From a virus: a stretch of DNA of 38,446 nucleotides. The DNA is taken from positions 1-38,446 of IMG/VR virus record IMGVR_UViG_3300048837_001175, one strand, 5' to 3'. The notes under the pieces were generated by a model that made no database searches, was not told the origin of the DNA, and worked only from the letters and a program-made list of their open reading frames with translations. The position numbers and the translations under genes are program-made. Shown piece after piece: positions 24,363 to 31,231 of this stretch. Each line of letters opens with the position of its first letter. Within the stretch, counting starts at the first letter, position 1.

Positions 24363-26254
24363 AAAAGTCGCTAAACCAAACTGCTGAACAACTGATCGCG
24401 CCACCTGCAGCAGCTAATCAAGATGTACAAAAGCCGGTAGAGTTAGAGGAGGATGTTGAGCAGGAGGAGTATAATGAAGACGAGTATCGATTTTTGAAAA
24501 ACGCCCTTCCGAAAGGCGTATCCATAGAGGATGCAATGAGCTACGGTTTCTATGAACATAAAAATCGCTACTGGATACGGAGGAAAGAAGACAGGTTTGA
24601 ACCCGTCAGCAATTTCACGCTCACCGTAAAATACCTGATCGTCGGGGCGCATCCAAAACGGATTGTTGAAATAAAAAACGTTCATCGCCGCAAAGCCGTG
24701 TTGGACTTTGAGATTGAAGACATGATCTCACTCGATCGTTTCAAAGCGAAGGTTGAAAGCCAGGGTAACTTTTTGTTTGAAGGTAAAGGGCCAGACCTTG
24801 CCAGAATAAAGAACAAACTCTTTGAGTATGAAAAAGCCGCGGTTGAAATATCGCGCCTGGGACAATACCGAAACCAATTCTTTACGTGGGCGAATGGAAT
24901 TTTTACCGGCAATGAGTTCAAGGCCATCGACAATTCCGGAATGGTCGATATTAATGGCGACCATTATTATATCCCGGTTTTTGGTGGCACCACCAGCGAC
25001 GACGACGACGACCTTCGCAACTACCGGCGATTTATGCACAGGGAATCTGCCGTTACATTTCAGGAGTGGTCCAAGCTATTTGTGGAAGTGTACGGAGACA
25101 ATGGCAAACTGGGCATTGCTTTCTTCTTTTTTTCCCTGTTTAGCGACATCATTTTTGAGCGCACAAAAGCCTCGCCAATGCTGTTCCTGTTTGGCCAACG
25201 TGGTTCCGGTAAGGGTACCATGGCCAATAGCTTGATGATGCTCTACGGTCACGCGCAAGACCCGCTCATGTTGGGAGGCGCCAGTACCGTCGTAGGCTTT
25301 ATGCGCAAGCTCGGGCAATTTTCAAACGCCATGGTTTGGCTCGATGAATACAAAAACGACATTGGAGAACGCAAGATCGAAAGCCTGAAAAATATATGGG
25401 ATAGGGTAGGCTACGAACGCGGGGTGAAAGATTCCTCCAATAAAACTCAAACCACACCAGTCACAAGCTCGGCCATTATAAGCGGACAGGAGATACCAAA
25501 CGTTGAGCCGGCGCTATTCAGCCGGTGTGTATTGTGCGAATTCAAAACAATGCAGCGCAGTCAGGTAGAGGTAGACAACTTCAATGCCCTGCGCCGTATG
25601 GAAGATGGCGGCATTACAAACGTCACCCTGGAAACACTGAAACACCGAGAGCTAATTCGGGAAAAGTTTTTCAAAGCATACGCCGAAATCAGTGCCTCCC
25701 TTCGCCAGGCTTTTGGCGACCAAGACGTTATCGAGCGTCAGATTATCAACTACTCCATTCTGGCTTCGACCGTGATGGTGTTGGAAGAAAAGGTAAAGCT
25801 TCCATTCACCAGCTCTGAACTACTCCAAATTTCGGAGCGATTCATCGAGCGCCAGCGCGACATGATGAAGCAATCGAACGAGGTGCAGCAATTCTTTGAG
25901 ATGGTGCAGTTCCTCCTGCAAGGCGGATTAATATCTCCAGAGAAAGACATCCTCATTTCGAAGGGGCATGTCAAGATCAGAATGGTATCGATTATCGGCC
26001 TGTATCGGGAGCATGCGCGCAAGCAAGGATTGCGCGTAATCGACCGTGGGACACTTATGAATTACATCCAAAATTCGGATGCATTCTGCAAAGATGAGTC
26101 AAAACAGGCCTCACACAGGTTCCCGGGACTACAAAATCCTACATCTGCGGTCGTTTTCCTACATTCGGAAATCAAACGTTTGTACGGTGTCGACATAACC
26201 GAAAATCTGCAAGATGTTGACAATCAATCAGATAACACAAAACCTCCTTACTGA
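24359..26254 (+). CDS. Replicative helicase, SF3/AAA-type
   Basis: The 631-residue protein has an acidic N-terminus and a middle domain without known motifs. Its ATPase domain has Walker A FGQRGSGKGT (G279-T287) and Walker B MVWLDE (325-330), followed by a sensor-like region (VTSSAIISGQEIPNVEPALFSRC, about 367-390). This matches the helicase/ATPase paired with VirE_N primases in phages and plasmids. Its start overlaps the primase stop (ATGA), and an iteron-like array begins inside its 3' end and continues downstream, which supports a replication-initiation role. Confidence 0.75.
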   Translation: MKKSLNQTAEQLIAPPAAANQDVQKPVELEEDVEQEEYNEDEYRFLKNALPKGVSIEDAMSYGFYEHKNRYWIRRKEDRFEPVSNFTLTVKYLIVGAHPKRIVEIKNVHRRKAVLDFEIEDMISLDRFKAKVESQGNFLFEGKGPDLARIKNKLFEYEKAAVEISRLGQYRNQFFTWANGIFTGNEFKAIDNSGMVDINGDHYYIPVFGGTTSDDDDDLRNYRRFMHRESAVTFQEWSKLFVEVYGDNGKLGIAFFFFSLFSDIIFERTKASPMLFLFGQRGSGKGTMANSLMMLYGHAQDPLMLGGASTVVGFMRKLGQFSNAMVWLDEYKNDIGERKIESLKNIWDRVGYERGVKDSSNKTQTTPVTSSAIISGQEIPNVEPALFSRCVLCEFKTMQRSQVEVDNFNALRRMEDGGITNVTLETLKHRELIREKFFKAYAEISASLRQAFGDQDVIERQIINYSILASTVMVLEEKVKLPFTSSELLQISERFIERQRDMMKQSNEVQQFFEMVQFLLQGGLISPEKDILISKGHVKIRMVSIIGLYREHARKQGLRVIDRGTLMNYIQNSDAFCKDESKQASHRFPGLQNPTSAVVFLHSEIKRLYGVDITENLQDVDNQSDNTKPPY

Positions 26255-26412
26255 TTTTTCCAGAGTACCTTATTTTTTTTCCTACATTTCCTACAATACC
26301 TACAAAGACTATAACAAATTAAAAATCAAAGAATTGCAAAACTAAAACCTGTAGGAAACCACAAAAAAATGTAGGAAAATGTAGGAAAACTGTCGGAATG
26401 TAGGAATGTAGG
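26138..26412. other. Iteron-like array, candidate replication origin
   Basis: CCTACA occurs at 26138, 26158, 26281, 26290 and 26299 (the last three at 9-bp period). Its complement TGTAGG occurs at 26350, 26370, 26380, 26399 and 26407, with TGTCGG at 26391. The two orientations flank an AT-rich core (26305-26349). The outer pair on each side is spaced 20 bp. The array lies directly after primase and helicase genes. These are the features of an iteron-controlled origin; a regulatory operator is the alternative. The gap 26255-26467 holds nothing else. Confidence 0.65.
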
Positions 26413-26467
26413 AAAAATCGAAGTTTAAAATGGATGGGTCTGAAAAAAAAACAAAAAAAATCTACTC

Positions 26468-26674
26468 ATGAATCACACTGAATTTATCCGCGCTGAGGAC
26501 CTAAAACCCGGTGATCGTTTCAAGATAAATGCCGGCAGCCGGCTCTATTCCCAAGTGCTTGAAATCTTTACCGACAGCACCGATGTAACGGTGGTGACGA
26601 GCACCGGCAAAAAAATCAGGGTTCATTACACTCAAACCGTAATTATAAAAACGCCAAGAAATACTAACTCATGA
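26468..26674 (+). CDS. Small beta-rich protein
   Basis: The 68-residue protein contains RAEDLKPGDRFKINAG and VVTSTGKKIRVHY, a pattern of short beta strands with turns as in small beta-barrel (SH3-like) folds. It starts the operon after the iteron region and overlaps the next gene by 4 nt. Function unknown; a nucleic-acid-binding barrel is possible. Confidence 0.55.
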   Translation: MNHTEFIRAEDLKPGDRFKINAGSRLYSQVLEIFTDSTDVTVVTSTGKKIRVHYTQTVIIKTPRNTNS

Positions 26675-27243
26675 AATCCGTCACCATCCTCTTCACACGC
26701 CAAGACAGCATCTACAAGCAGATGCCCGATTGCGATGTATACGACATCGAGCGCAACGCGCTGACTTTCCCTGGCGGTATGCCTGTTGTGGCTCACCCAC
26801 CATGCCGGTCGTGGGGTAGCCTTCGCGGCTTGGCAAAACCATTGCCAGGTGAGAAAGAATTGGCTATCTGGGCGGTCGATCAGGTACGTAAATGGGGGGG
26901 GGTATTGGAACACCCTGCAGCCAGCCAATTGTGGCCAGTTATGGGCCTTCCTAAAGGCACTGGCCGGGATAATTTCGGGGGCTTTTCGCTTCATATTGAC
27001 CAATCATGGTTTGGTCACCGAGCTCAGAAAAAAACGCTTCTATACATCTGCGGAGTCGAGCCTGTTGATATTCCCGCATACCCTGTACGATTTGATGTTG
27101 TCACCCATGTTGTCACGAATAGAAAGGGCATACGGGCGGGGCATCCCAGATTTAAAAGCGAAATCTCTAAGGCCGAACGCGAACACACACCAAAACAGCT
27201 GGCCGAATGGCTGGTCGAACTTGCTAAAAAATGTAAACGATGA
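26671..27243 (+). CDS. PPC-motif protein related to C5 methylase folds
   Basis: The 190-residue protein has AHPPCRSWGS (PPC at 43-45) and VLEHPAAS (79-85). These resemble motifs IV (catalytic PPC) and VI (ENV) of cytosine-5 methyltransferases, but I see no N-terminal SAM-binding FxGxG and the protein is much shorter than the family. Phages often carry such proteins beside Dam-type methylases. It overlaps both neighbours by 4 nt. A run of nine G at 26894-26902 could cause slippage. It may be a reduced methylase-like enzyme or a DNA-modification accessory. Confidence 0.5.
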   Translation: MKSVTILFTRQDSIYKQMPDCDVYDIERNALTFPGGMPVVAHPPCRSWGSLRGLAKPLPGEKELAIWAVDQVRKWGGVLEHPAASQLWPVMGLPKGTGRDNFGGFSLHIDQSWFGHRAQKKTLLYICGVEPVDIPAYPVRFDVVTHVVTNRKGIRAGHPRFKSEISKAEREHTPKQLAEWLVELAKKCKR

Positions 27244-28055
27244 TAGCTTTTGCATACTACGGAGCCAAAAACAGATTATTGAATCAACTCCTTCAATATC
27301 TGCCGGCATGTGATCACTACAGCGAGCCCTTCTGTGGGAGCGCTGCGGTGATATTGAACCGACCAGCGGCACCGATTGAATCAATCAATGATATAAATGG
27401 TGACATCGTCAATTTTTTCAAAGTATTGCGCGACCGCCCTGATTGTTTAGTCTCAAAGCTATTGCTTACCCCATACGCTTACGAAGAGTTTAGGCAAGCA
27501 TGGCTACCAATTGAAGATGAAATTGAACGGGCCCGGCGTTTTTATATTCGAACACAAATGGACGTTGCAAAGGCCTGCGCATTAAAAGATAAATCGTGGA
27601 GCGTAAACAAAAAGTTTGTTGCTGGAGGTCATTCATACTGTGTCAAGAATTTTCATCACAAAATTCCTGGATTAATGGATGTCGCGAACCGATTAAAGAA
27701 TGTTCAAATTGATAATCGTAGCGCTATTGATCACATTAAAAAGTTTGACACCAAAGAAACTTTATTCTATTGCGATCCACCGTACCTGCCTGACACCCGC
27801 AAGTCAGCAAATGATTACAAGTTTGAAATGGATGTAGATGATCACTATCAGTTAGCTGTAGTGTTGAATGGAATAAAAGGCCGAGCAGCCATATCCGGAT
27901 ACGATAGCCCTTTAATGGGTGAATTTTATCAAGGGTGGATTAAAGTGAAATTCAAATCGGCACAGGTTCCAATGAGCAGGGGTTCCGGACTTGTCCGGCA
28001 AGAGTGTCTTTGGCTAAATTATAAACCTTCAATTCAAACAGAACTATTTTCATGA
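27240..28055 (+). CDS. Dam-type DNA adenine N6-methyltransferase
   Basis: The 271-residue protein shows the D12-class order: YYGAKNRLL at 6-14, the SAM-binding motif SEPFCGSAAV (28-37), a variable recognition region, and the catalytic motif FYCDPPY (DPPY at 179-182). C-terminal motif NGIKGRAAISGYDS fits the family. It would methylate adenine in phage DNA, probably to avoid host restriction or to alter regulation. Sequence specificity cannot be read. It is embedded in the early operon with ATGA overlaps at both ends. Confidence 0.88.
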   Translation: MIAFAYYGAKNRLLNQLLQYLPACDHYSEPFCGSAAVILNRPAAPIESINDINGDIVNFFKVLRDRPDCLVSKLLLTPYAYEEFRQAWLPIEDEIERARRFYIRTQMDVAKACALKDKSWSVNKKFVAGGHSYCVKNFHHKIPGLMDVANRLKNVQIDNRSAIDHIKKFDTKETLFYCDPPYLPDTRKSANDYKFEMDVDDHYQLAVVLNGIKGRAAISGYDSPLMGEFYQGWIKVKFKSAQVPMSRGSGLVRQECLWLNYKPSIQTELFS

Positions 28056-28423
28056 AAGAACTAGAATTCTCCCACAACTGGAACGGCAAACTTGAAAACA
28101 ACGCCTTCACCACGTTCCGTCTCTCATCCCGTTTTGATATTGGCGAATGGGTTAACGTCCGGTTGGACATAAAATCATTAGGGCCACATCTGATCATTGG
28201 GAAAAAGCACCTAAAAGCCGGCGACTTGAATGAGTGGATTGCCTGGCTTGATACAGGATACAGCCTGGCTGAGACAAGAAACATCCTGAACAACATGTAC
28301 AAAAAACGCGGAGGCGTTCAAGACCACGATATGGGTGTGCTGTACTTACTCCGCAAGCCAAATAAAAAGGAGGCGGAGTCTTTTAAAAAAGCTGAAGCTG
28401 AAAAACAAACCACGATTTTTTAA
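28052..28423 (+). CDS. Unknown early protein after the methylase (ASCH-like?)
   Basis: The 123-residue protein has FTTFRLSSRFDIGEWVNV early, then LIIGKKHLKAGDLNEWIAWLDTGYS. The general pattern of a Thr/Arg strand followed by a beta-barrel and a helix recalls small ASCH/PUA-type nucleic-acid-binding domains. I rate this as a loose resemblance. A charged Lys/Glu-rich tail follows (KKEAESFKKAEAEKQ). It is coupled to the methylase by an ATGA overlap. Confidence 0.5.
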   Translation: MKELEFSHNWNGKLENNAFTTFRLSSRFDIGEWVNVRLDIKSLGPHLIIGKKHLKAGDLNEWIAWLDTGYSLAETRNILNNMYKKRGGVQDHDMGVLYLLRKPNKKEAESFKKAEAEKQTTIF

Positions 28424-28441
28424 CCATAAACATTCAATACA

Positions 28442-28654
28442 ATGCACAATGAACCACAAACCGTTGGAGAGCAACGAGTGCGCACACAGTTTAACCCGTC
28501 ACAAGATTCCATCGTTGATCAGATTAAACAACAAACGGCCCATTTAATCAACCTGGTAGAATCGCTCAAAGCTCGCGACCCTCGCTTAGCCTCCATTGCC
28601 CAAACCGCCTATGAAGAGGCCGCAATGTGGGCGGTAAAAGCAGCAACCGCCTAA
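28442..28654 (+). CDS. Acb2/Tad1-type hairpin protein, likely anti-CBASS sponge
   Basis: The 70-residue protein has a short extended N-terminus (TVGEQRVRTQFNPS), a first helix (DSIVDQIKQQTAHLINLVESL), a tight turn with DPR, and a second helix ending YEEAAMWAVKAATA. I associate this two-helix pattern, with a terminal A-x-MWAVKAxT, with the Acb2/Tad1 hairpin family. Its characterised members sequester cyclic oligonucleotides and so block CBASS or Thoeris-type signalling (known for the family, not shown here). It opens the accessory block and is followed by a long hairpin. Confidence 0.7.
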   Translation: MHNEPQTVGEQRVRTQFNPSQDSIVDQIKQQTAHLINLVESLKARDPRLASIAQTAYEEAAMWAVKAATA

Positions 28655-28664
28655 ACTTTCACCA

Positions 28665-28722
28665 CCCACGCTCCCCGGCAGTTATCTGGTTAATGTCTGT
28701 GACGGTGGGGGCGTGGGGTTTT
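28665..28722 (+). terminator. Long hairpin E1 after the sponge gene
   Basis: An 11-bp stem with one wobble pair (28665-28675 with 28707-28717) encloses 31 nt and is followed by TTTT. It is probably a terminator. A TTTTAAAAAC box follows before the next ATG, as also occurs before 30167 and 30639. Confidence 0.55.
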
Positions 28723-28736
28723 AAAAACGAAACATC

Positions 28737-29141
28737 ATGAAACACATTTGTTCTTACCAAACCGCCAAACTTTTAAAAGAGGCTGGATTCCCTGCGCCAG
28801 AGCCTGCCTTTGGGCAGTTTTGGTACTCCAATATTGGCTATTGTTTTGTCTGTCCGAAAGCCATCATACAGATTCTGATCCCGGAGACTTATATCACCGG
28901 GATTACCAATACAAGCGACTCATTAAGTAGATCATCCCACCCGGATGAGATTATTAAAAACTGTACATATACTCCATCGGTAATTGACATCCTGGAACAT
29001 GAACTGATGGAAGGTTATTGGATCACTTATGATGGCAAAGAATGGAGTTGCGGTGATACTTGGACCCCATGGTGTGACAATGAAAACCCAGCCGAAGCTG
29101 CTGCACTTCAATTTTTAAGAATTGTAAATTCAAAAGCATGA
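28737..29141 (+). CDS. Unknown accessory protein (134 residues)
   Basis: The protein starts MKHICSYQTAKLLKEAGFPAPEP, has several Cys and many aromatic residues (WITYDGKEWSCGDTWTPWCDNE), and ends in a helix (AAALQFLRIVN). It is of a type frequent in Bacteroidota phage accessory regions, without known function. The start of the next gene overlaps its stop. Confidence 0.6.
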   Translation: MKHICSYQTAKLLKEAGFPAPEPAFGQFWYSNIGYCFVCPKAIIQILIPETYITGITNTSDSLSRSSHPDEIIKNCTYTPSVIDILEHELMEGYWITYDGKEWSCGDTWTPWCDNENPAEAAALQFLRIVNSKA

Positions 29142-29458
29142 AACACATACTCACTTTCCTCACCCTCCTGGCCTTTGCCACCACTACCACCGCCCAAGAC
29201 ACCATCAGGGTAAACGCCCTGGTGATCGACACGGCGGTAGTATTCTACCCAGGCGCCCGCTGCGCGGGATGTATGATCGGCAATGGCAAGCCGACCGCCG
29301 TGGCGGTAGCGCGGGATATACTACAGGTGATAACCAACTTATCCTCTACGGATAGCTATGGCATTCGAGTTGTTGCACATGGTTACACCTCTTATCAATA
29401 TTTTGAACTTTCTGGCGCTCGCATTGATGAGCGGCGGGTGTTTTTGATTAAAGATTGA
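29138..29458 (+). CDS. Small secreted protein
   Basis: The 106-residue protein has a Sec signal peptide (MKHILTFLTLLAFATTTTAQ, cleavage near A-T-T-T-T-A-Q). The mature part is about 85 residues with one Cys pair (ARCAGCMIG), which could form a disulfide or bind a metal. The start is coupled (ATGA) to the preceding gene. A periplasmic or surface role is likely; the activity is unknown. Confidence 0.65.
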   Translation: MKHILTFLTLLAFATTTTAQDTIRVNALVIDTAVVFYPGARCAGCMIGNGKPTAVAVARDILQVITNLSSTDSYGIRVVAHGYTSYQYFELSGARIDERRVFLIKD

Positions 29459-29464
29459 AACACG

Positions 29465-29737
29465 ATGGAACGAATAAAATTTGAAACACTTGAATACGCC
29501 CGCATTGAAGGGGTAGGGCTCATTAGGCTTGCAACCGATTTCGATAAAATGACCATCCACCAAGCTATAAATGCTAAATCCCACATGGGTGGGCTCCCAA
29601 CCCGATACCAAAAAAACAAAGCCGGCGTTCGCGGACCTGAACACATGAGGGCTTTTATATCAATCTGTCGGTGCGCAATTGATATGTACAAGTCCGCTCC
29701 TAATCGAGATGGATATCTTTTACCTAATTGTTTTTAA
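29465..29737 (+). CDS. Unknown accessory protein (90 residues)
   Basis: The protein starts MERIKFETLEYARIEGVGL. It is basic, with a segment GGLPTRYQKNKAGVRGPEHM and a helical C-terminus with two Cys. It starts 6 nt after the previous stop. Element E2 begins directly after its stop codon. No family recognised. Confidence 0.5.
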   Translation: MERIKFETLEYARIEGVGLIRLATDFDKMTIHQAINAKSHMGGLPTRYQKNKAGVRGPEHMRAFISICRCAIDMYKSAPNRDGYLLPNCF

Positions 29738-29800
29738 GCCCCGGCCAGGCAGCGCGGTGCACAGCCGCGTTTCGGGCGGGATAACATTTCACCTTTTCAA
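29738..29800 (+). repeat. Structured intergenic element E2
   Basis: It begins at the previous stop codon, contains the hairpin CGCGG-TGCACAG-CCGCG, and then GATAACATTTCACC and TTTCAAG shared with E4 at 30551. It precedes the gene at 29810. Confidence 0.65.
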
Positions 29801-29809
29801 GGAAACACG

Positions 29810-30061
29810 ATGATCCCTCTAAATAAAATTAACAAAATCAGGAGAGAAAGACCTGACAAGATTGCCCAGTTTTTGACTAAAAACGGGCAAAGCCTGGTGC
29901 GAATCTGGTCAGATCAGTGGGGTTTATATTGGCGTTCAGGTCGGGCTGGATACACCAAAACCCTTTGCGAAGCCGGAACATACACACTTGAAGAAGCTTA
30001 CCAAGCTACAAGTCACTGCGGCCCAGAAAAAGAGATTCATTACGATTTCATCCGATCTTAA
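29810..30061 (+). CDS. Unknown accessory protein (83 residues)
   Basis: The protein starts MIPLNKINKIRRERPDK. It is basic, with many Trp/Tyr residues (SDQWGLYWRSGRAGY) and ends HYDFIRS. It is flanked by structured elements E2 and E3. Function unknown. Confidence 0.5.
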   Translation: MIPLNKINKIRRERPDKIAQFLTKNGQSLVRIWSDQWGLYWRSGRAGYTKTLCEAGTYTLEEAYQATSHCGPEKEIHYDFIRS

Positions 30062-30079
30062 CTACATCCCGCCCCCGCA

Positions 30080-30147
30080 TAACTCTAAGCCTACCGCCGC
30101 CGCGCATAGCGGTGTACGGTAGGCGACAGTTAGCAATTCATCATTCA
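30080..30147 (+). repeat. Structured intergenic element E3 (attC-like layout)
   Basis: TAAC (30080), 5 nt, GCCTACCG (30089-30096), inner hairpin CCGC-GCATA-GCGG, CGGTAGGC (30117-30124), 4 nt, GTTA (30129), then an AATTCATCATTCA tail. It matches E5 (30868-30935) with 4 mismatches over 68 nt. The TAAC...GTTA boxes outside an unpaired spacer and stem resemble a folded integron attC site, although the full GTTRRRY consensus is not met. Confidence 0.7.
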
Positions 30148-30166
30148 GTATTTAATTTTAAAAACA

Positions 30167-30550
30167 ATGACACCGATAAAGCAAACAATACTATCAAACC
30201 CCGACACTGGCACACGCGGTAATTGCTTTCAGGCCTGCCTTGCATCATTGCTCGATCTTCCAATTGAAAAAGTGCCGGATTTCCACGAAATGGGCACCGA
30301 TTGGGCAGACTCATTCTACGATTTCTTGGATCGCAATGGATGCTATTTTTACGGTACACCATCCTTTAACGCCATTGCTAGCGAAAAAGGGATAGATGGA
30401 TATGTCATCGTCGGGGGCACCAGCCCCAGAGGCATTATTAGTGGGCATTCTGTTATTTACAAGGATGGACAGCCATTTTTTGACCCGCATCCAAGTAATG
30501 ATTTTTTACTTGAGCCACAGGAGGTATATTCGATTGAACGTGACGCATAA
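30167..30550 (+). CDS. Putative papain-like cysteine peptidase-fold protein
   Basis: The 127-residue protein has TRGNCFQACLASLLDLP near the N-terminus (Cys20 on a helix after Gly-Asn), SGHSVIYKDGQPFFDPHPSND later (His94 and Asp106). Cys-His-Asp in this order with these spacings is the pattern of papain/NlpC/C39-like folds, and similar small proteins are common in phages. Whether it is an active protease, amidase or deubiquitinase-like factor cannot be told. It sits between elements E3 and E4. It could counter a host defence protein; this is speculative. Confidence 0.5.
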   Translation: MTPIKQTILSNPDTGTRGNCFQACLASLLDLPIEKVPDFHEMGTDWADSFYDFLDRNGCYFYGTPSFNAIASEKGIDGYVIVGGTSPRGIISGHSVIYKDGQPFFDPHPSNDFLLEPQEVYSIERDA

Positions 30551-30617
30551 TTCCTTGCCTACCGCCACCGCGCACAGCCGCGTTGCCTGGTGGGATAACA
30601 TTTCACCATTTCAAGTT
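30551..30617 (+). repeat. Structured intergenic element E4
   Basis: Its 5' half (CCTTGCCTACCGCC, then CCGCGCACAGC) matches E3/E5, while its 3' half (CACAGCCGCGTT ... GATAACATTTCACC ... TTTCAAG) matches E2, so it looks like a hybrid of the two types. CCTACC can pair with GGTGGG around an inner CGCG hairpin. It begins at the stop codon of the preceding gene. Confidence 0.6.
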
Positions 30618-30638
30618 TTAAAAACTCAAACCACTTTT

Positions 30639-30860
30639 ATGAAAAAGCAAAAATTTAAATTACAAGTTACCATGATTGTCGACGTGGAGATCGATCCCGA
30701 TTTTGCCGTTGTGCAAGAATATGATAGCACGGACGAACTGCTTTCAGATATTGTGTCGTATCGTTTTTCCCAGGTATTGCCAGTAATGCAGCATGCTGTT
30801 AAGGCTGAATTCCATGAAACTGAATTTGAAATTTTAGAGCATAGCATTTGCCTTGTCTAA
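30639..30860 (+). CDS. Unknown accessory protein (73 residues)
   Basis: The protein starts MKKQKFKLQVTMIVDVEID, an N-terminal beta strand pair, followed by an acidic helical middle and a C-terminal strand (EFEILEHSICLV). The ATG at 30639 is chosen because the longer frame upstream passes through the preceding gene and E4. It resembles small ferredoxin-like alpha/beta phage proteins. Function unknown. Confidence 0.55.
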   Translation: MKKQKFKLQVTMIVDVEIDPDFAVVQEYDSTDELLSDIVSYRFSQVLPVMQHAVKAEFHETEFEILEHSICLV

Positions 30861-30867
30861 TTGTGGC

Positions 30868-30935
30868 TAACTCCAAGCCTACCGCCTCCGCGCATAGCGG
30901 TGGACGGTAGGCGACAGTTATCAATTCATCATTCA
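30868..30935 (+). repeat. Structured intergenic element E5 (near-identical to E3)
   Basis: TAAC (30868), GCCTACCG (30877-30884), CCGC-GCATA-GCGG, CGGTAGGC (30905-30912), GTTA (30917) and the AATTCATCATTCA tail. There are four differences from E3 in 68 nt, and none breaks the stems. Confidence 0.75.
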
Positions 30936-30951
30936 CTTCAAAAATGACAAA

Positions 30952-31128
30952 ATGAAAATTCAAAAAAAACAAGTCGCCTTAATAGTCTATATGGTTGTTT
31001 GCTTTTATGGGATAAACTGGATCGCTCACCATTTTTTACCCAAATGGATTGACATTTTGGTAGGATTCACGCTTAGTATATACGCCATTTACAAAGGCTG
31101 TTTATTCTATTTGAATCGTTTTGGGTAA
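30952..31128 (+). CDS. Small two-helix membrane protein (58 residues)
   Basis: The ORF encodes MKIQKKQVALIVYMVV..., with hydrophobic helices at about 8-25 and 33-48 and short basic ends. It follows E5 and precedes a strong terminator, ending the accessory block. Topology is holin-like or like small membrane toxins/exclusion proteins; nothing distinguishes these. Confidence 0.5.
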   Translation: MKIQKKQVALIVYMVVCFYGINWIAHHFLPKWIDILVGFTLSIYAIYKGCLFYLNRFG

Positions 31129-31160
31129 CTCAAAATCTATCTATCACTATAGCCTATCCC

Positions 31161-31192
31161 GCCCCGGCGCCCACCAGCGCCGGGGCTTTTTT
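31161..31192 (+). terminator. Strong terminator ending the accessory block
   Basis: A perfect 10-bp GC-rich stem (31161-31170 with 31177-31186), a 6-nt loop and T6. Confidence 0.95.
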
Positions 31193-31226
31193 GTCCTACT
31201 TCAGCCCCGGATACAGCGGCATTTTC
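31192..31226 (+). promoter_or_regulatory. Putative late promoter D (TGTCCTA-N20-GCATTTTC)
   Basis: TGTCCTA (31192-31198) overlaps the end of the terminator T-run; GCATTTTC (31219-31226) follows after 20 nt and ends 5 nt before the ATG at 31232. It heads the tail-fibre unit. Confidence 0.4.
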
Positions 31227-31231
31227 GTTCC

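Noticed and set aside
26279-26412. Repeat array read as a CRISPR
   Set aside because: The units are 6-9 bp, irregularly spaced and in both orientations, with no 20-40 bp repeats or spacers.
28737-31128. Complete integron with its own integrase
   Set aside because: The only tyrosine recombinase (17756-18925) is a phage-type integrase beside its own attP, and no IntI-type gene lies near the accessory array.
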